64,000 bases of DNA. Origin: Mesorhizobium sophorae. GTDB taxonomy: Bacteria > Pseudomonadota > Alphaproteobacteria > Rhizobiales > Rhizobiaceae. The DNA is taken from positions 992,001 to 1,056,000 of the forward strand of contig NZ_NNRI01000007.1 of NCBI RefSeq assembly GCF_002270415.1, given 5' to 3'. The stretch's first letter is position 1, and each line of letters starts with the position of its first letter. Shown piece by piece: positions 9,133 to 17,791 of this stretch. Below the pieces are notes generated by a model. That model was not told where the DNA came from and ran no database searches. It saw nothing but the letters and a program-made list of their open reading frames with translations. The translations under genes and the position numbers were made by a program.

Positions 9133-10199
9133 CCACAGAGCCGACAATGCCGAATGAGCCGACCATGTCGGCTGGGATGACACATATGCGGCGCGAGATC
9201 GAAGAGATTCCGCTGGCCGTCGCCCGCCTGCTCGATGGTTCCGGCGCCGTGCTGACCGAAGCCGGGCGCGGCATCCGCGAACGCGACCCGCAATTTGTCG
9301 TCACCGTAGCGCGCGGTTCGTCCGACCATGCCGCGACCTTCATGAAATATGCCGTCGAGCTGACCGCGGGCCTTGCCGTCGCATCGGTGGGCCCGTCGAT
9401 CGCGTCGATCTATGGAGCCGAGCTCAGGCTCGGCGGTTCGGCCTGCCTGGCGATTTCGCAGTCGGGCAAGAGCCCCGACATCGTCGCCATGGCCGAGACG
9501 GCGCGGGCCGGTGGCGCACTGACCATCGCCATCACCAACACCGCCGATTCGCCGCTGGCGCGTGCCTCGGACTATGCCATCGATATCCTGGCCGGACCGG
9601 AGCGCAGCGTCGCGGCGACCAAGACCTTCATCAATTCCGCCGTCGCCGGTCTTGGCCTGATGGCTCATGCCACTGGAGACGAGGCGCTGCTGGCGGCGCT
9701 CTTCCAATTGCCTGAGCATTTCCGCAAGGCGATCGCCTGCGACTGGATGACGGTGCTGTCCGAAACGATCGAAAAGCAGAAGTCGCTGTTCATCCTCGGC
9801 CGCGGCCCGTCGGCAGCGATGGCCAACGAGGCGGCGCTGAAATTCAAGGAGACCTGCGGCATGCATGCCGAGGCCTATAGTGCGGCCGAAGTCATGCATG
9901 GCCCGCTGGCGCTGATCGGCCCGGACTTTCCGGTACTGGCGCTGGCCGCGCGTGACGCATCCGAGCCGTCCGTGGCCGAAGCCGCCGACAGCCTGGCGGC
10001 CAAGGGTGCGCCGGTGTTCGTCACCTCCGCACTTGCCCAGCGTGCCGTGCGCCTGCCGCATGTCGCCACCGGCCATCCGCTAACCGATCCGCTGACGCTG
10101 ATCGTCTCTTTCTACATGTTCGTCGAGGCGTTTGCCCGCCATCGCGGCCTCGATCCGGACACGCCGCGCAATCTTCGCAAGGTGACGGAGACCGTATGA
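9129..10199 (+). CDS. SIS-domain glucosamine-6-phosphate deaminase (NagB-II type)
   Basis: Protein of 356 aa with two SIS domains, like the isomerase half of GlmS without its glutaminase domain. 'MRREIEEIPLAVARLL', 'ARGSSDHAATFMKYAVE', 'SQSGKSPD' and 'EAALKFKETCGMHAEAYSAAEVMHGPLALI' fragments fit AgaS/NagB-II proteins, which convert glucosamine-6-phosphate to fructose-6-phosphate and ammonia. Translational coupling with the regulator and nagA (ATGA on both sides) supports this. Later Met codons (MSAGMTHMRREI) could also serve as start. Confidence 0.88.
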   Translation: MTTEPTMPNEPTMSAGMTHMRREIEEIPLAVARLLDGSGAVLTEAGRGIRERDPQFVVTVARGSSDHAATFMKYAVELTAGLAVASVGPSIASIYGAELRLGGSACLAISQSGKSPDIVAMAETARAGGALTIAITNTADSPLARASDYAIDILAGPERSVAATKTFINSAVAGLGLMAHATGDEALLAALFQLPEHFRKAIACDWMTVLSETIEKQKSLFILGRGPSAAMANEAALKFKETCGMHAEAYSAAEVMHGPLALIGPDFPVLALAARDASEPSVAEAADSLAAKGAPVFVTSALAQRAVRLPHVATGHPLTDPLTLIVSFYMFVEAFARHRGLDPDTPRNLRKVTETV

Positions 10200-11371
10200 G
10201 CGACCGTTTTGCCCTGACTGGCGCCCGCATTTTCGACGGCGACGACTGGCACGACGGCGCAGCACTCGTCGTGCGCGACGGCCTCGTCGAGGCCATCCTG
10301 CCCGCCGGCGCCATTGCCTCCGACATCCGCGTCGTCGAGACCGGCGGCGGCATGCTGGCGCCCGGCTTCGTCGACCTGCAGGTCAATGGCGGCGGCGGCG
10401 TCATGCTCAACGACCACCCCGATGTCGCCTCGCTCGAAACCATCTGCCGGGCGCATGCGCCCTTCGGCACGACCGCGCTCTTGGTGACGCTGATCACCGA
10501 TACGCCCGCCATCACCGCTGCCGCTATCGCCGCCGGCGAAGCTGCGGCGCTGCGCAGGCTGCCGGGTTTCCTCGGCCTGCATCTCGAAGGCCCGCATCTG
10601 TCGATCGCCCGCAAGGGCGCGCATGATCCGGCGCTGATCCGGCCGATGCTGGACGCCGACCAGGTGAAGCTGATCGCGGCGCGGCAAAAACTGCCGGTTC
10701 TTTTGACCACCATCGCACCGGAATCCGTCGAACCGGCACGGGTCTCGGCGCTGACCAGGGCCGGCGTCATCGTCAGCCTCGGCCATTCCGACACCGGCTA
10801 CGCCACGGCCAGCACCTTTGCCGCGGCCGGCGCCTCGATGGTCACGCATCTGTTCAACGCGATGAGCCAGATCGGCAACCGCGAGCCCGGGCTGGCTGGC
10901 GCCGCCATCGATATCGGCTCGCTGTCGGCCGGCCTCATCGCCGACGGCATCCATGTCGATCCCGCCACCATCAAGATCGCGCTGCGCGCCAAGCAGGGAC
11001 CGGCCAAAATCGTGCTGGTCACCGACGCCATGGCGCCGATCGGCACCGACATGACCTCGTTCACGCTCAACGGCCGCACCATCTACCGCAGGGATGGCAG
11101 CCTGCGGCTTGCCGACGGGACGCTTGCGGGTGCCGATCTCGACATGATCTCGGCCGTTCGGTTCATCCACCGCGTCGTCGGGGTCGAGCTTTCCGAAGCC
11201 TTGCGCATGGCCTCGCTCTATCCCGCGCAAGCGATCGGCCAGTCGCACCGGCTCGGGCGCTTCGCCAACGGCACGGCAGCCGATATCGTTGCGCTGTCGG
11301 ACGATCTCGACATCAGAGGCGTCTGGATCGGCGGCGACAAGGTTTTTGCAGGCTCCAACAGCGCTGGGTGA
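10196..11371 (+). CDS. nagA: N-acetylglucosamine-6-phosphate deacetylase
   Basis: Amidohydrolase of 391 aa that removes acetate from GlcNAc-6-phosphate. Recognisable metal and substrate motifs are 'GFVDLQVNGGGG', 'HLEGPHLS', 'SLGHSDTGYATA', 'THLFNAMSQ', 'IADGIHVD' and 'VLVTDAMAPIG'. The start overlaps the deaminase stop as ATGA. It acts between MurQ or the kinase and the deaminase. Length and motifs match the family fully. Confidence 0.95.
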   Translation: MSDRFALTGARIFDGDDWHDGAALVVRDGLVEAILPAGAIASDIRVVETGGGMLAPGFVDLQVNGGGGVMLNDHPDVASLETICRAHAPFGTTALLVTLITDTPAITAAAIAAGEAAALRRLPGFLGLHLEGPHLSIARKGAHDPALIRPMLDADQVKLIAARQKLPVLLTTIAPESVEPARVSALTRAGVIVSLGHSDTGYATASTFAAAGASMVTHLFNAMSQIGNREPGLAGAAIDIGSLSAGLIADGIHVDPATIKIALRAKQGPAKIVLVTDAMAPIGTDMTSFTLNGRTIYRRDGSLRLADGTLAGADLDMISAVRFIHRVVGVELSEALRMASLYPAQAIGQSHRLGRFANGTAADIVALSDDLDIRGVWIGGDKVFAGSNSAG

Positions 11372-11380
11372 TATCAGGCC

Positions 11381-12493
11381 ATGCATGACATCGATTGCGT
11401 CATTGCAGGAGCAGGTGTCGTCGGGCTCGCTATCGCCAGGGCGCTCGCCCTGTCGGGCCGCGAGGCGCTGGTGGTCGAGCAGGCCGGCGCGATCGGCACC
11501 GGCACAAGTTCGCGCAATTCGGAAGTCATCCATGCCGGGCTCTACTATGCGCCGGGCAGCCTGAAAGCCCGGCTCTGCGTCGAAGGCCGCCAGCGGCTCT
11601 ATGCCTATTGCCGCGAGCACAATGTTGCCCATGCGCGCACCGGCAAGCTGATCGTCGCCGTCGAACCGGGCCAGTTGGACAGGCTGGACGCGATCAGGGC
11701 CAACGCGCAGAGTTGCGGCGTTGGCGATCTCGAAATCTTGACGCAGGCACAAGCCGAGAGCCTCGAACCCGCGCTGGAATGCGCCGGCGCGTTGCTGTCG
11801 CCATCGACCGGCATCGTCGACAGCCAAGCACTGATGCTGTCGCTGCGCGGCGATGCCGAGGCCGCCGGTGCATCCTTCGCATTGCTCACGTCCGTTACCG
11901 GAGCGGCGATCGAAGCCGATGGTATCCGGGTCGACACGCGCGATGCCGAGGGCGAGGGCTTCGCCCTGAAGGCTGGCGCCTTCGTCAACGCCGCGGGCCT
12001 CGATGCGCAGGCTCTCGCCGGCCGTATCGAAGGTTTTCCGCAACACCTTGTTCCGCAGCGATGGCTGGCGCGCGGCAATTATTTTTCACTCTCGGGCCGG
12101 TCACCCTTCTCGCGGCTGATCTATCCGGTGCCGGTCAATGGCGGCCTCGGCGTCCATCTCACCCTCGATCTGGGCGGCAGCGCGCGCTTCGGCCCGGATG
12201 TCGAATGGATCGACAGCGTGGACTACACGGTCGACCCTGCTCGTGGTGCGGCCTTCTACGGCGAGATCAGGCGCTATTGGCCCGATCTTGCCGACGGCGC
12301 GTTGCAGCCGGCTTATGCCGGCGTCCGGCCAAAACTGTCCGGCCCGGGCCAGCCGGCGGCCGACTTTATGATCCAGGGTCCGGCCGACCATGGCGCCGGG
12401 CCGATCGTCAATCTGTTCGGCATCGAGAGCCCCGGCCTGACGGCAAGCCTGGCAATCGCCGAGCATGTCGTCGAGCTGCTGTACCCCGGCTGA
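11381..12493 (+). CDS. FAD-dependent oxidoreductase, L-2-hydroxyglutarate dehydrogenase-like
   Basis: Flavoprotein of 370 aa in the DAO superfamily. The FAD motif 'CVIAGAGVVGLAIARALALS' opens the protein, followed by 'TSSRNSEVIHAGLYY' and 'CVEGRQRLY', which are characteristic of L-2-hydroxyglutarate oxidases (LhgO/L2HGDH). It begins 9 bp after nagA and is probably co-transcribed. A 2-hydroxyacid oxidase here could relate to the lactate released by MurQ, but that product is D-lactate and the family is L-specific, so the link is only a suggestion. Confidence 0.82.
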   Translation: MHDIDCVIAGAGVVGLAIARALALSGREALVVEQAGAIGTGTSSRNSEVIHAGLYYAPGSLKARLCVEGRQRLYAYCREHNVAHARTGKLIVAVEPGQLDRLDAIRANAQSCGVGDLEILTQAQAESLEPALECAGALLSPSTGIVDSQALMLSLRGDAEAAGASFALLTSVTGAAIEADGIRVDTRDAEGEGFALKAGAFVNAAGLDAQALAGRIEGFPQHLVPQRWLARGNYFSLSGRSPFSRLIYPVPVNGGLGVHLTLDLGGSARFGPDVEWIDSVDYTVDPARGAAFYGEIRRYWPDLADGALQPAYAGVRPKLSGPGQPAADFMIQGPADHGAGPIVNLFGIESPGLTASLAIAEHVVELLYPG

Positions 12494-12517
12494 CGAGCTG
12501 CCTGCGCACGTCCAGCC

Positions 12518-14032
12518 TTACGATGTGTAGAGACCCCTGTAGGTATCGCGCAGCAGGTTCTTCTGCACCTTGCCCATGGTGTTGCGCGGCAATTGGTCGA
12601 CGAAGATCACCTGCTTCGGGTGCTTGTATTTTGCGACGCGTTCAGCGATGGCGCCGAGAATTTCGGCGCCGGTGATGTTCGATGCCGGCGACCGCACGAC
12701 GACAGCGGTGACGCCTTCGCCGAAATCCGGATGGGCGACGCCGATGACGGCGCTTTCACTCACCCCGTCAAGCGCGTCGATCTCGCTTTCGAGCTCTTTC
12801 GGATAGATGTTGTAGCCGCCGGAAATGATCAGATCCTTGCCGCGGCCGACGATGTGGACGTAGCCGTCGGCGTCGACAATGCCGAGATCACCGGTGATGA
12901 AGAAGCCGTCGGCGCGGAATTCCGCCTTGGTCTTTTCCGGCATGCGCCAATAGCCGCCGAAGACGTTCGGTCCCTTGACCTCGATCATGCCGACCTCGCC
13001 CTGAGCGAGCGGCCTGCCAGTTTCGGGATCGGCGATGCGAAGCGCTACACCCGGCAGGGGGAAGCCGACCGTGCCGGCGCGCCGCTCGCCGTCATAGGGG
13101 TTCGAGGTGTTCATGTTGGTTTCGGTCATGCCGTAGCGTTCGAGGATCGCGTGGCCGGTGCGCGCGCGCCAGGCCTTGTGCGTCTCGGCCAGCAGCGGCG
13201 CCGAACCGGAAATGAACAGGCGGATGGTCTTTGCCGCCTGCCGGTCCAGCCCGTCCTGCTGCAGCAGGCGCACGTAGAAGGTCGGCACGCCCATCAGGGC
13301 CGTGGCGCGCGGCAGCAGCGAGACGATGCGGGCCGGGTCGAATTTCTGCTCGAACAGCATCGAGGCGCCGGCCATCAGGACGACATTGGTGGCGACGAAC
13401 AGGCCATGGGTATGGAAGATCGGCAGGGCGTGGATCAACACGTCGTCGGCCGTGAAATGCCAGTGGTCGACCAGCACCCGCGCGTTCGAAGCAAGGTTCT
13501 CGTGGCTAAGCATGGCGCCTTTCGAGCGGCCGGTCGTTCCCGAGGTGTAGAGGATCGCCGCGAGATCGTCCTTGGCCCGCACCACGTCGTGGAAGTCAGC
13601 CGGCAGCCGTGAGGCCTGATCCGTCAGCGATCCCTCGCCATTGCGGCCGAGCGTGACGGTGACGCCGCCCGATTTTTCCGCCAGTGCGCCGATGTCGGCC
13701 GCCCTGGCCGGATCGCAGACGACCAGGCGTGGTGCTGCGTCGCCGAAGAAGTACTCCAGCTCGGCCAGTGTGTAGGCGGTGTTGAGTGGCAGGAAGACGG
13801 CGCCGGCACGCAGGCAGGCGAGATAGAGCAGGACAGCTTCGGGACTCTTCTCGACCTGCACGGCGACGCGATCGCCGGGCTCGACATCCAACTGCAAGAG
13901 CGCATGCGCGAGCTGCGCCGACCGCGCCAGCATATCGCCATAGGTCAGCGAGCGCCCATCATCGGTTTCCATCAACAAGCGATCGGGCGCCGGCATCCGG
14001 GAACGGAACTCGTCGAACAGATGGTTGCTCAT
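12518..14032 (-). CDS. matB: Malonyl-CoA synthetase (malonate-CoA ligase)
   Basis: Acyl-CoA synthetase of the AMP-forming family, about 504 aa. It shows the AMP-binding signature 'YTSGTTGRSKGAMLSH', the adenine motif 'ERYGMTETNMNTSNPY', 'GDLGIVDADGYVHIVGRGKD' and the C-terminal lysine region 'PRNTMGKVQKNLLR'. The TNMNTSNPYDG segment matches MatB rather than general fatty-acid ligases. The ATG at 14032 has GGGAAG before it; 19 more residues are open upstream. Rhizobia use MatB to activate malonate. No malonyl-CoA decarboxylase (matA) or carrier (matC) gene is visible nearby, which is unlike the classic mat operon. Confidence 0.88.
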   Translation of the reverse strand: MSNHLFDEFRSRMPAPDRLLMETDDGRSLTYGDMLARSAQLAHALLQLDVEPGDRVAVQVEKSPEAVLLYLACLRAGAVFLPLNTAYTLAELEYFFGDAAPRLVVCDPARAADIGALAEKSGGVTVTLGRNGEGSLTDQASRLPADFHDVVRAKDDLAAILYTSGTTGRSKGAMLSHENLASNARVLVDHWHFTADDVLIHALPIFHTHGLFVATNVVLMAGASMLFEQKFDPARIVSLLPRATALMGVPTFYVRLLQQDGLDRQAAKTIRLFISGSAPLLAETHKAWRARTGHAILERYGMTETNMNTSNPYDGERRAGTVGFPLPGVALRIADPETGRPLAQGEVGMIEVKGPNVFGGYWRMPEKTKAEFRADGFFITGDLGIVDADGYVHIVGRGKDLIISGGYNIYPKELESEIDALDGVSESAVIGVAHPDFGEGVTAVVVRSPASNITGAEILGAIAERVAKYKHPKQVIFVDQLPRNTMGKVQKNLLRDTYRGLYTS

Positions 14033-14206
14033 GAAGTCTTCCCGGGGATAGTAGAGACGGCGGCGCCGGGCATGCTTTTCGAGCGGCATGCATGGGCGGC
14101 GAAGAGTTCGCGGTTCTTGGCCGCGCCGTCAAGACCCGCGGACAGGTGTCTGCCCGTGGCGCCTATGGGCTGCAGGGATGGCTGCAAAAGACTGCCGGAG
14201 CCGACG

Positions 14207-14953
14207 CTATCGCCGGGCGCGTGCCGCCTTGCCGGCGACCGACTTCAGAGGCTCACTTTGCCTGATGCGTTCCATGCACATGGCAGCGGTCAGCTGGTAG
14301 TGATTGATCAGTGCTTCGACGGCGCCGTCGGCATTGCCGTCCAGCGCACATTCGGCGATCCGGCGATGCTCGCCGAAATCGTCGCGCTGGGCGCTTTCGC
14401 TGTCACTCGCCATTTGCCGGTAGCGGTAGGCGTGATCGGAAAGCTGCTCGCAGAATCCCACCAGGCATTGCGACCGGCAGGCCGAAATCAGGACCCGATG
14501 AAACACGCGGTGCAACTTCTCCCAATCCGGATTGAGCGACGAGAGATCCTGTGGCGAAAGACGTGATGCACGCCCCAGGCGATGCAGCGCCAGTACGAGT
14601 TGTTCTTCCCATTCGGCGGTGCGGTGGGCGATCGATTCGCGAAGCGCCCGCTCCTCAAGCCAGCAACGGGTGCGCGTCAGCTCTTCGAGCTCCGCCGCGC
14701 TGACCGGCATAATGAAGAAGCCGCGCTGGTCGTGCCTGCCGAGAAGTCCTTCCGAGGCGAGGCGATTGAGAGCCTCGCGGACAGGGGAAGCGCCGGCTCC
14801 ATATTTGGAAACCACCCATTCGACCCGCAGCTTGCTCTCGGCTTCAAGAACTCCACCGAGAAGGTCATCCCGCAATTGGTGATAGACCGTGCTGGCAAGC
14901 GTGCTCTTGGGCCCTGCGCCGTCGTCGTTCAGATTGGCAGCTCCGTATGTCAA
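14207..14953 (-). CDS. GntR family regulator with FCD domain
   Basis: Transcriptional regulator of about 248 aa. The N-terminal winged helix ('LASTVYHQLRDDLLGG', 'SPVREALNRLASEGLL', 'RGFFIMPVS') precedes an all-helical FCD ligand domain with the metal-type histidines around 'EKLHRVFHRVLISAC' and 'GEHRRIAECAL'. I chose the TTG at 14953 because AGGAG lies 5 nt before it; 42 more residues are open upstream but do not resemble the family. It lies 174 bp upstream of matB on the same strand, so it may be the malonate-responsive MatR-type regulator. That role is inferred from position. Confidence 0.82.
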   Translation of the reverse strand: MTYGAANLNDDGAGPKSTLASTVYHQLRDDLLGGVLEAESKLRVEWVVSKYGAGASPVREALNRLASEGLLGRHDQRGFFIMPVSAAELEELTRTRCWLEERALRESIAHRTAEWEEQLVLALHRLGRASRLSPQDLSSLNPDWEKLHRVFHRVLISACRSQCLVGFCEQLSDHAYRYRQMASDSESAQRDDFGEHRRIAECALDGNADGAVEALINHYQLTAAMCMERIRQSEPLKSVAGKAARARR

Positions 14954-15344
14954 AGCGACTCCTTGTCCCCAAATTATGTTTGGGCAATTCGAGTCCGAAG
15001 CATCCCCCTTCGTACACGTACCATATCGCGTCTGGCCTCGGAGGCTCAAGCAGAAGATCACGCTATTGTACTTAAGCACGAAGAAATATACGGCATTTTG
15101 CCGATCAGCGATGCAAAGTCGCGTATTTCTACAACCTTCGGAAACTTAACGTGTTTTGTATGCACGCAGGATCATCTGTTCTTGTGAGCACGCGCGATCG
15201 GCTTTTCTGCCGCGCGCAAAAGACGGACCGAATCAGGCGTCTCGTCCAGGCTCGATGCTTCGCGAATCAGATTCTGACGGACCCTGCCGGGCATGAGAGC
15301 CGTTGGCGGCCAATTGGACTTGAAGACAGGATTGGCGTCGTGGA
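14954..15344. other. 391-bp intergenic region between the GntR gene and rpe
   Basis: Both neighbours are on the minus strand, and this gap holds the promoter region of the GntR gene. It is clearly more AT-rich than its surroundings between about 15050 and 15160. Apart from the CCCAAA-N5-TTTGGG inverted repeat at 14968-14984 I see no gene, RNA or clear terminator in it. Confidence 0.5.
14968..14984. promoter_or_regulatory. CCCAAA-N5-TTTGGG inverted repeat before the GntR gene
   Basis: A perfect 6-bp inverted repeat with a 5-nt centre lies 14 bp upstream of the proposed TTG start. Its size and position suit an autoregulatory operator of the GntR/FCD protein. No second copy is visible before matB, so the assignment is tentative. 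Confidence 0.4.
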
Positions 15345-16022
15345 TCAGCCGGCTGCCTTGTCGGCTGCCGTCCTGATCGCCTGGATGTTTTGCCGGTAGG
15401 CGTCGACGCTGCCGCCCTTGAAGATCGCGGCGCCTGCCACCAACACGTCGGCGCCGGCGGCAGTGACCAGAGGCGCGGTTTCGGCTGACACACCGCCGTC
15501 GATCTCGATGCGGATCGGCCGGCTGCCGATCAGCGCCTTGACCCGCTTCACCTTGTCGACGATCGCCGGAATGAAAGCCTGGCCGCCGAAGCCCGGATTA
15601 ACGGTCATGATCAGGATCAGATCGAGCCGGTCGAGCACATATTCGACCGCACTTTCCGGTGTTGCCGGATTGAGCGACACGCCGGCCTTCTTGCCAAGGT
15701 TCCTGATGGTCTGCAGCGAGCGGTCGAGATGCGGCCCTGCCTCGGCATGCACCGTCATGCCGTCGCAGCCAGCGTCGGCGAAGGCGGCCAGATAGGGGTC
15801 GGCCGGCGCGATCATCAGATGGCAGTCGAAGAAGGCCTTGGTGCGGTTGCGGATCGCCTTGATCACCGAAGGGCCGAAGGTGATGTTGGGGACGAAATGT
15901 CCGTCCATGACATCAAGGTGAATCCAGTCGGCGCCGGCAGCCACCACCGCTTCGACTTCATCGCCGAGCCTGGAAAAATCCGATGCCAGCACCGAGGGTG
16001 CAATCAAGGTTTTTTTGCTCAT
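15345..16022 (-). CDS. rpe: Ribulose-phosphate 3-epimerase
   Basis: TIM-barrel epimerase of 225 aa interconverting ribulose-5-phosphate and xylulose-5-phosphate in the pentose phosphate and Calvin cycles. The N-terminal '[16 protein letters not shown]', '[19 protein letters not shown]', '[13 protein letters not shown]' and 'EIDGGVS' motifs hold the catalytic aspartates and metal histidines. The ATG at 16022 has GGAAAGG upstream; ten further residues are open before it. It stands alone, with an IS element inserted about 170 bp upstream. Confidence 0.95.
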   Translation of the reverse strand: MSKKTLIAPSVLASDFSRLGDEVEAVVAAGADWIHLDVMDGHFVPNITFGPSVIKAIRNRTKAFFDCHLMIAPADPYLAAFADAGCDGMTVHAEAGPHLDRSLQTIRNLGKKAGVSLNPATPESAVEYVLDRLDLILIMTVNPGFGGQAFIPAIVDKVKRVKALIGSRPIRIEIDGGVSAETAPLVTAAGADVLVAGAAIFKGGSVDAYRQNIQAIRTAADKAAG

Positions 16023-16170
16023 GGGCGCGGCCTTTCCGAGCGCCCTTCTCATTCGGCCACTCTATCGACTGCCTAATGCGCCGCAGGTGACTTGTCGAGT
16101 GCGCAGGCGGCTGGCTGCACAGGCTACGTCCCGCCCATGTCGGCTGCCCCTTGCCCGTCCAAACAAAAAC

Positions 16171-16190
16171 CCGCCGGATTGCTCCGGCGG
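16171..16190. repeat. Left flanking duplication of IS copy 1 (terminator hairpin)
   Basis: The 20-bp hairpin CCGCCGG-ATTGCT-CCGGCGG directly precedes the IS. The same 20 bp directly follow it at 17746-17765. On the minus strand this copy keeps the T-rich tract that follows the hairpin, so before the insertion it formed the terminator of the gene at 17792-21577. Confidence 0.85.
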
Positions 16191-16204
16191 GTCAGACTGC
16201 TGAC

Positions 16205-16233
16205 AAACCCCGTCTATTTTAGGCGGGGTTTTG
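16205..16233 (-). terminator. Hairpin inside the left end of IS copy 1
   Basis: The stem AAACCCC (16205-16211) pairs with GGGGTTT (16225-16231) around a 13-nt centre. It lies beyond the transposase stop and may end the transposase message or block transcription entering the element. The same hairpin occurs in copy 2 at 57882-57910. Confidence 0.55.
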
Positions 16234-16319
16234 TTTTATGCGACTGAACGGGTTAGCGATTTCGTTGTCAGGACAATTTGACAGGAGGTTGCAGGACGGG
16301 GACCCGTGGTTCGCTGGCC

Positions 16320-17705
16320 TCAGGCGATGCCTGGTTTTGGCTTTGGCCACAGGCAAAGGGCGATTTTCTTGATGTTCTGGGCGGCGGCTGCAATCAGGCA
16401 CTGGCAGGCGACGCGAACGTGACTTCGGAAGCGGGCGTAGCGGTGGCCATGCAGTTGCTTGGCGTCCGCGAAGGAGCGCTCGACGGTCTCCTTGCGGCGG
16501 CGGTAGATAAGCTTGCCCCAGCCGGTGAGGCGATTGGCGTCGATGCGCTCTCGCGCATCTTGCCAGACATGGCGGGTGATGGTGCGTGTCGCGGCGGCGT
16601 TGGTCGTGCAGGAGGCCAGCAGCGGGCAGGTTTGGCAAATGGCCGGGTCGCTCTTGTATTGGCGGTAGCCGTTGCGATCGGTGGTGGCGTAGCTGAGAAG
16701 CTGGCCCTGTGGGCAGCGATAGCCATCCAGATCCGGCTCATAAGCGAAGGCGGTTTTCCTCATCATGCCGGGCTTGGGTGGTGTTGGATTGCGATAGCCG
16801 GTGACGCCGAGGATGTCGCGGTCCTCCAATCCCTTGGCGATGCCAGCGGTTGCGTATCCCGCATCGAGCCCAACCGCCCCCACTTGGAAGCCGAAGCGTT
16901 GGCGCTGTCGGTCGAGGCGTGAGAGATAGACGATCGAGTCATGCACGTTGGCCGGCGTGGCATGGGTGTCGGTGATGATGGCATGGGCGGCGTCCACCGT
17001 GCGGTGGTCGAGATAGAAGAAGCCCTTCGGCTTGCCGTCGCGCACCATGTAGCCGCTGTCGGGGTCGGTACGCGACACCTTGGTCTGCTTCTCGGCGGGC
17101 TGGCGTTCCTTCTCCTTCAACGGCTTCTTGCCATGTTGGACCCGGTCCTCCTCGATCGCGGCGTCCAGCGCTTCCCAGTAGTCGGCGCGCGACTTGGCCA
17201 CCACCGCAAGGTCGAAGCGGTTCTTGTTGGCGCTGGCCTTCAGATGCGTACTGTCGGTGTAGAGCACTGTGCCGTCGACAAGCCCATGCCGGATCGCCTG
17301 CTCGACGATCCTGTCGAAGATACCCTGCGCGATGGTCTCATCCTGATAGCGCCGGCGTCGGTTCTGCGACAGCGTCGAGGCGTCGAACACCTTGTCCGTC
17401 AGCTTCAGCCGCAGGAACCAGCGATAGGCGACGTTGACCTCGATCTCGCGCACCAACTGGCGTTCCGAGCGAACCCCAAACAGGTAGCCGATGAACAGCG
17501 CCTTGAACATCAAGGTCGGGTCGAGCGGCGGCCGGCCATTGTCGGCGCAGTACAGCGGCGCGGTCAGATCGTGGATGAACGAAAAGTCGATCGCGCGCTC
17601 GATCTTGCGCAACAGATGATCAGCCGGAACAAGCTGATCCAACGTTACCATCTCAAGCGCGGTCTGTTCGGGGGCGGGTCGCTTCAACATGACCCAGTGA
17701 ATCAA
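16320..17705 (-). CDS. IS1182-family transposase, copy 1
   Basis: DDE transposase of 461 aa. The N-terminal region ('LVPADHLLRKIERAIDFSFI', 'GRPPLDPTLMFKALFIGYLF', 'SERQLVREIEVNVAYRWFL') is the DUF772-type domain of IS1182 and IS5-like enzymes. The middle holds 'VDGTVLYTDSTHLKA' and 'GLDAGYATAGIA' with candidate catalytic aspartates. A Cys-rich segment ('PAICQTCPLLASC') and 'RKETVERSFADAKQLHG' with the catalytic glutamate follow. A second Met at residue 6 could also start the protein. It is identical in sequence to the protein at 57997-59382. Confidence 0.95.
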   Translation of the reverse strand: MIHWVMLKRPAPEQTALEMVTLDQLVPADHLLRKIERAIDFSFIHDLTAPLYCADNGRPPLDPTLMFKALFIGYLFGVRSERQLVREIEVNVAYRWFLRLKLTDKVFDASTLSQNRRRRYQDETIAQGIFDRIVEQAIRHGLVDGTVLYTDSTHLKASANKNRFDLAVVAKSRADYWEALDAAIEEDRVQHGKKPLKEKERQPAEKQTKVSRTDPDSGYMVRDGKPKGFFYLDHRTVDAAHAIITDTHATPANVHDSIVYLSRLDRQRQRFGFQVGAVGLDAGYATAGIAKGLEDRDILGVTGYRNPTPPKPGMMRKTAFAYEPDLDGYRCPQGQLLSYATTDRNGYRQYKSDPAICQTCPLLASCTTNAAATRTITRHVWQDARERIDANRLTGWGKLIYRRRKETVERSFADAKQLHGHRYARFRSHVRVACQCLIAAAAQNIKKIALCLWPKPKPGIA

Positions 17706-17745
17706 AAACCCCCAGCAAAAGCCAGGGGTTTGTCAGCAGTCTGAG

Positions 17746-17765
17746 CCGCCGGATTGCTCCGGCGG
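17746..17765. repeat. Right flanking duplication of IS copy 1
   Basis: Second copy of the 20-bp hairpin seen at 16171-16190. Here the T-tract that would make it a working terminator for the minus-strand gene at 17792-21577 has been displaced by the IS. Transcripts of that gene may therefore now run into the transposase gene, which has the same orientation. Confidence 0.8.
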
Positions 17766-17791
17766 GTTTATGGCTTGTGTCGCGCTGGCGG

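Larger units (their letters stand above)
16191..17745 (-). mobile_element. IS1182-family insertion sequence, copy 1 (1555 bp)
   Basis: The element has terminal inverted repeats containing TCAGACTGCTGACAAACCCC at both ends and a single transposase gene on the minus strand. Its flanks carry a 20-bp direct duplication that equals a complete stem-loop. A copy with the same boundaries and the same length lies at 57868-59422, in the same orientation; the encoded proteins are identical. Intact ends and an intact reading frame point to recent activity. Confidence 0.93.

Noticed and set aside
16278..17744. Open frames on the plus strand inside the IS element
   Set aside because: They are antisense to the intact transposase and appear in the second copy only because the copies are identical.
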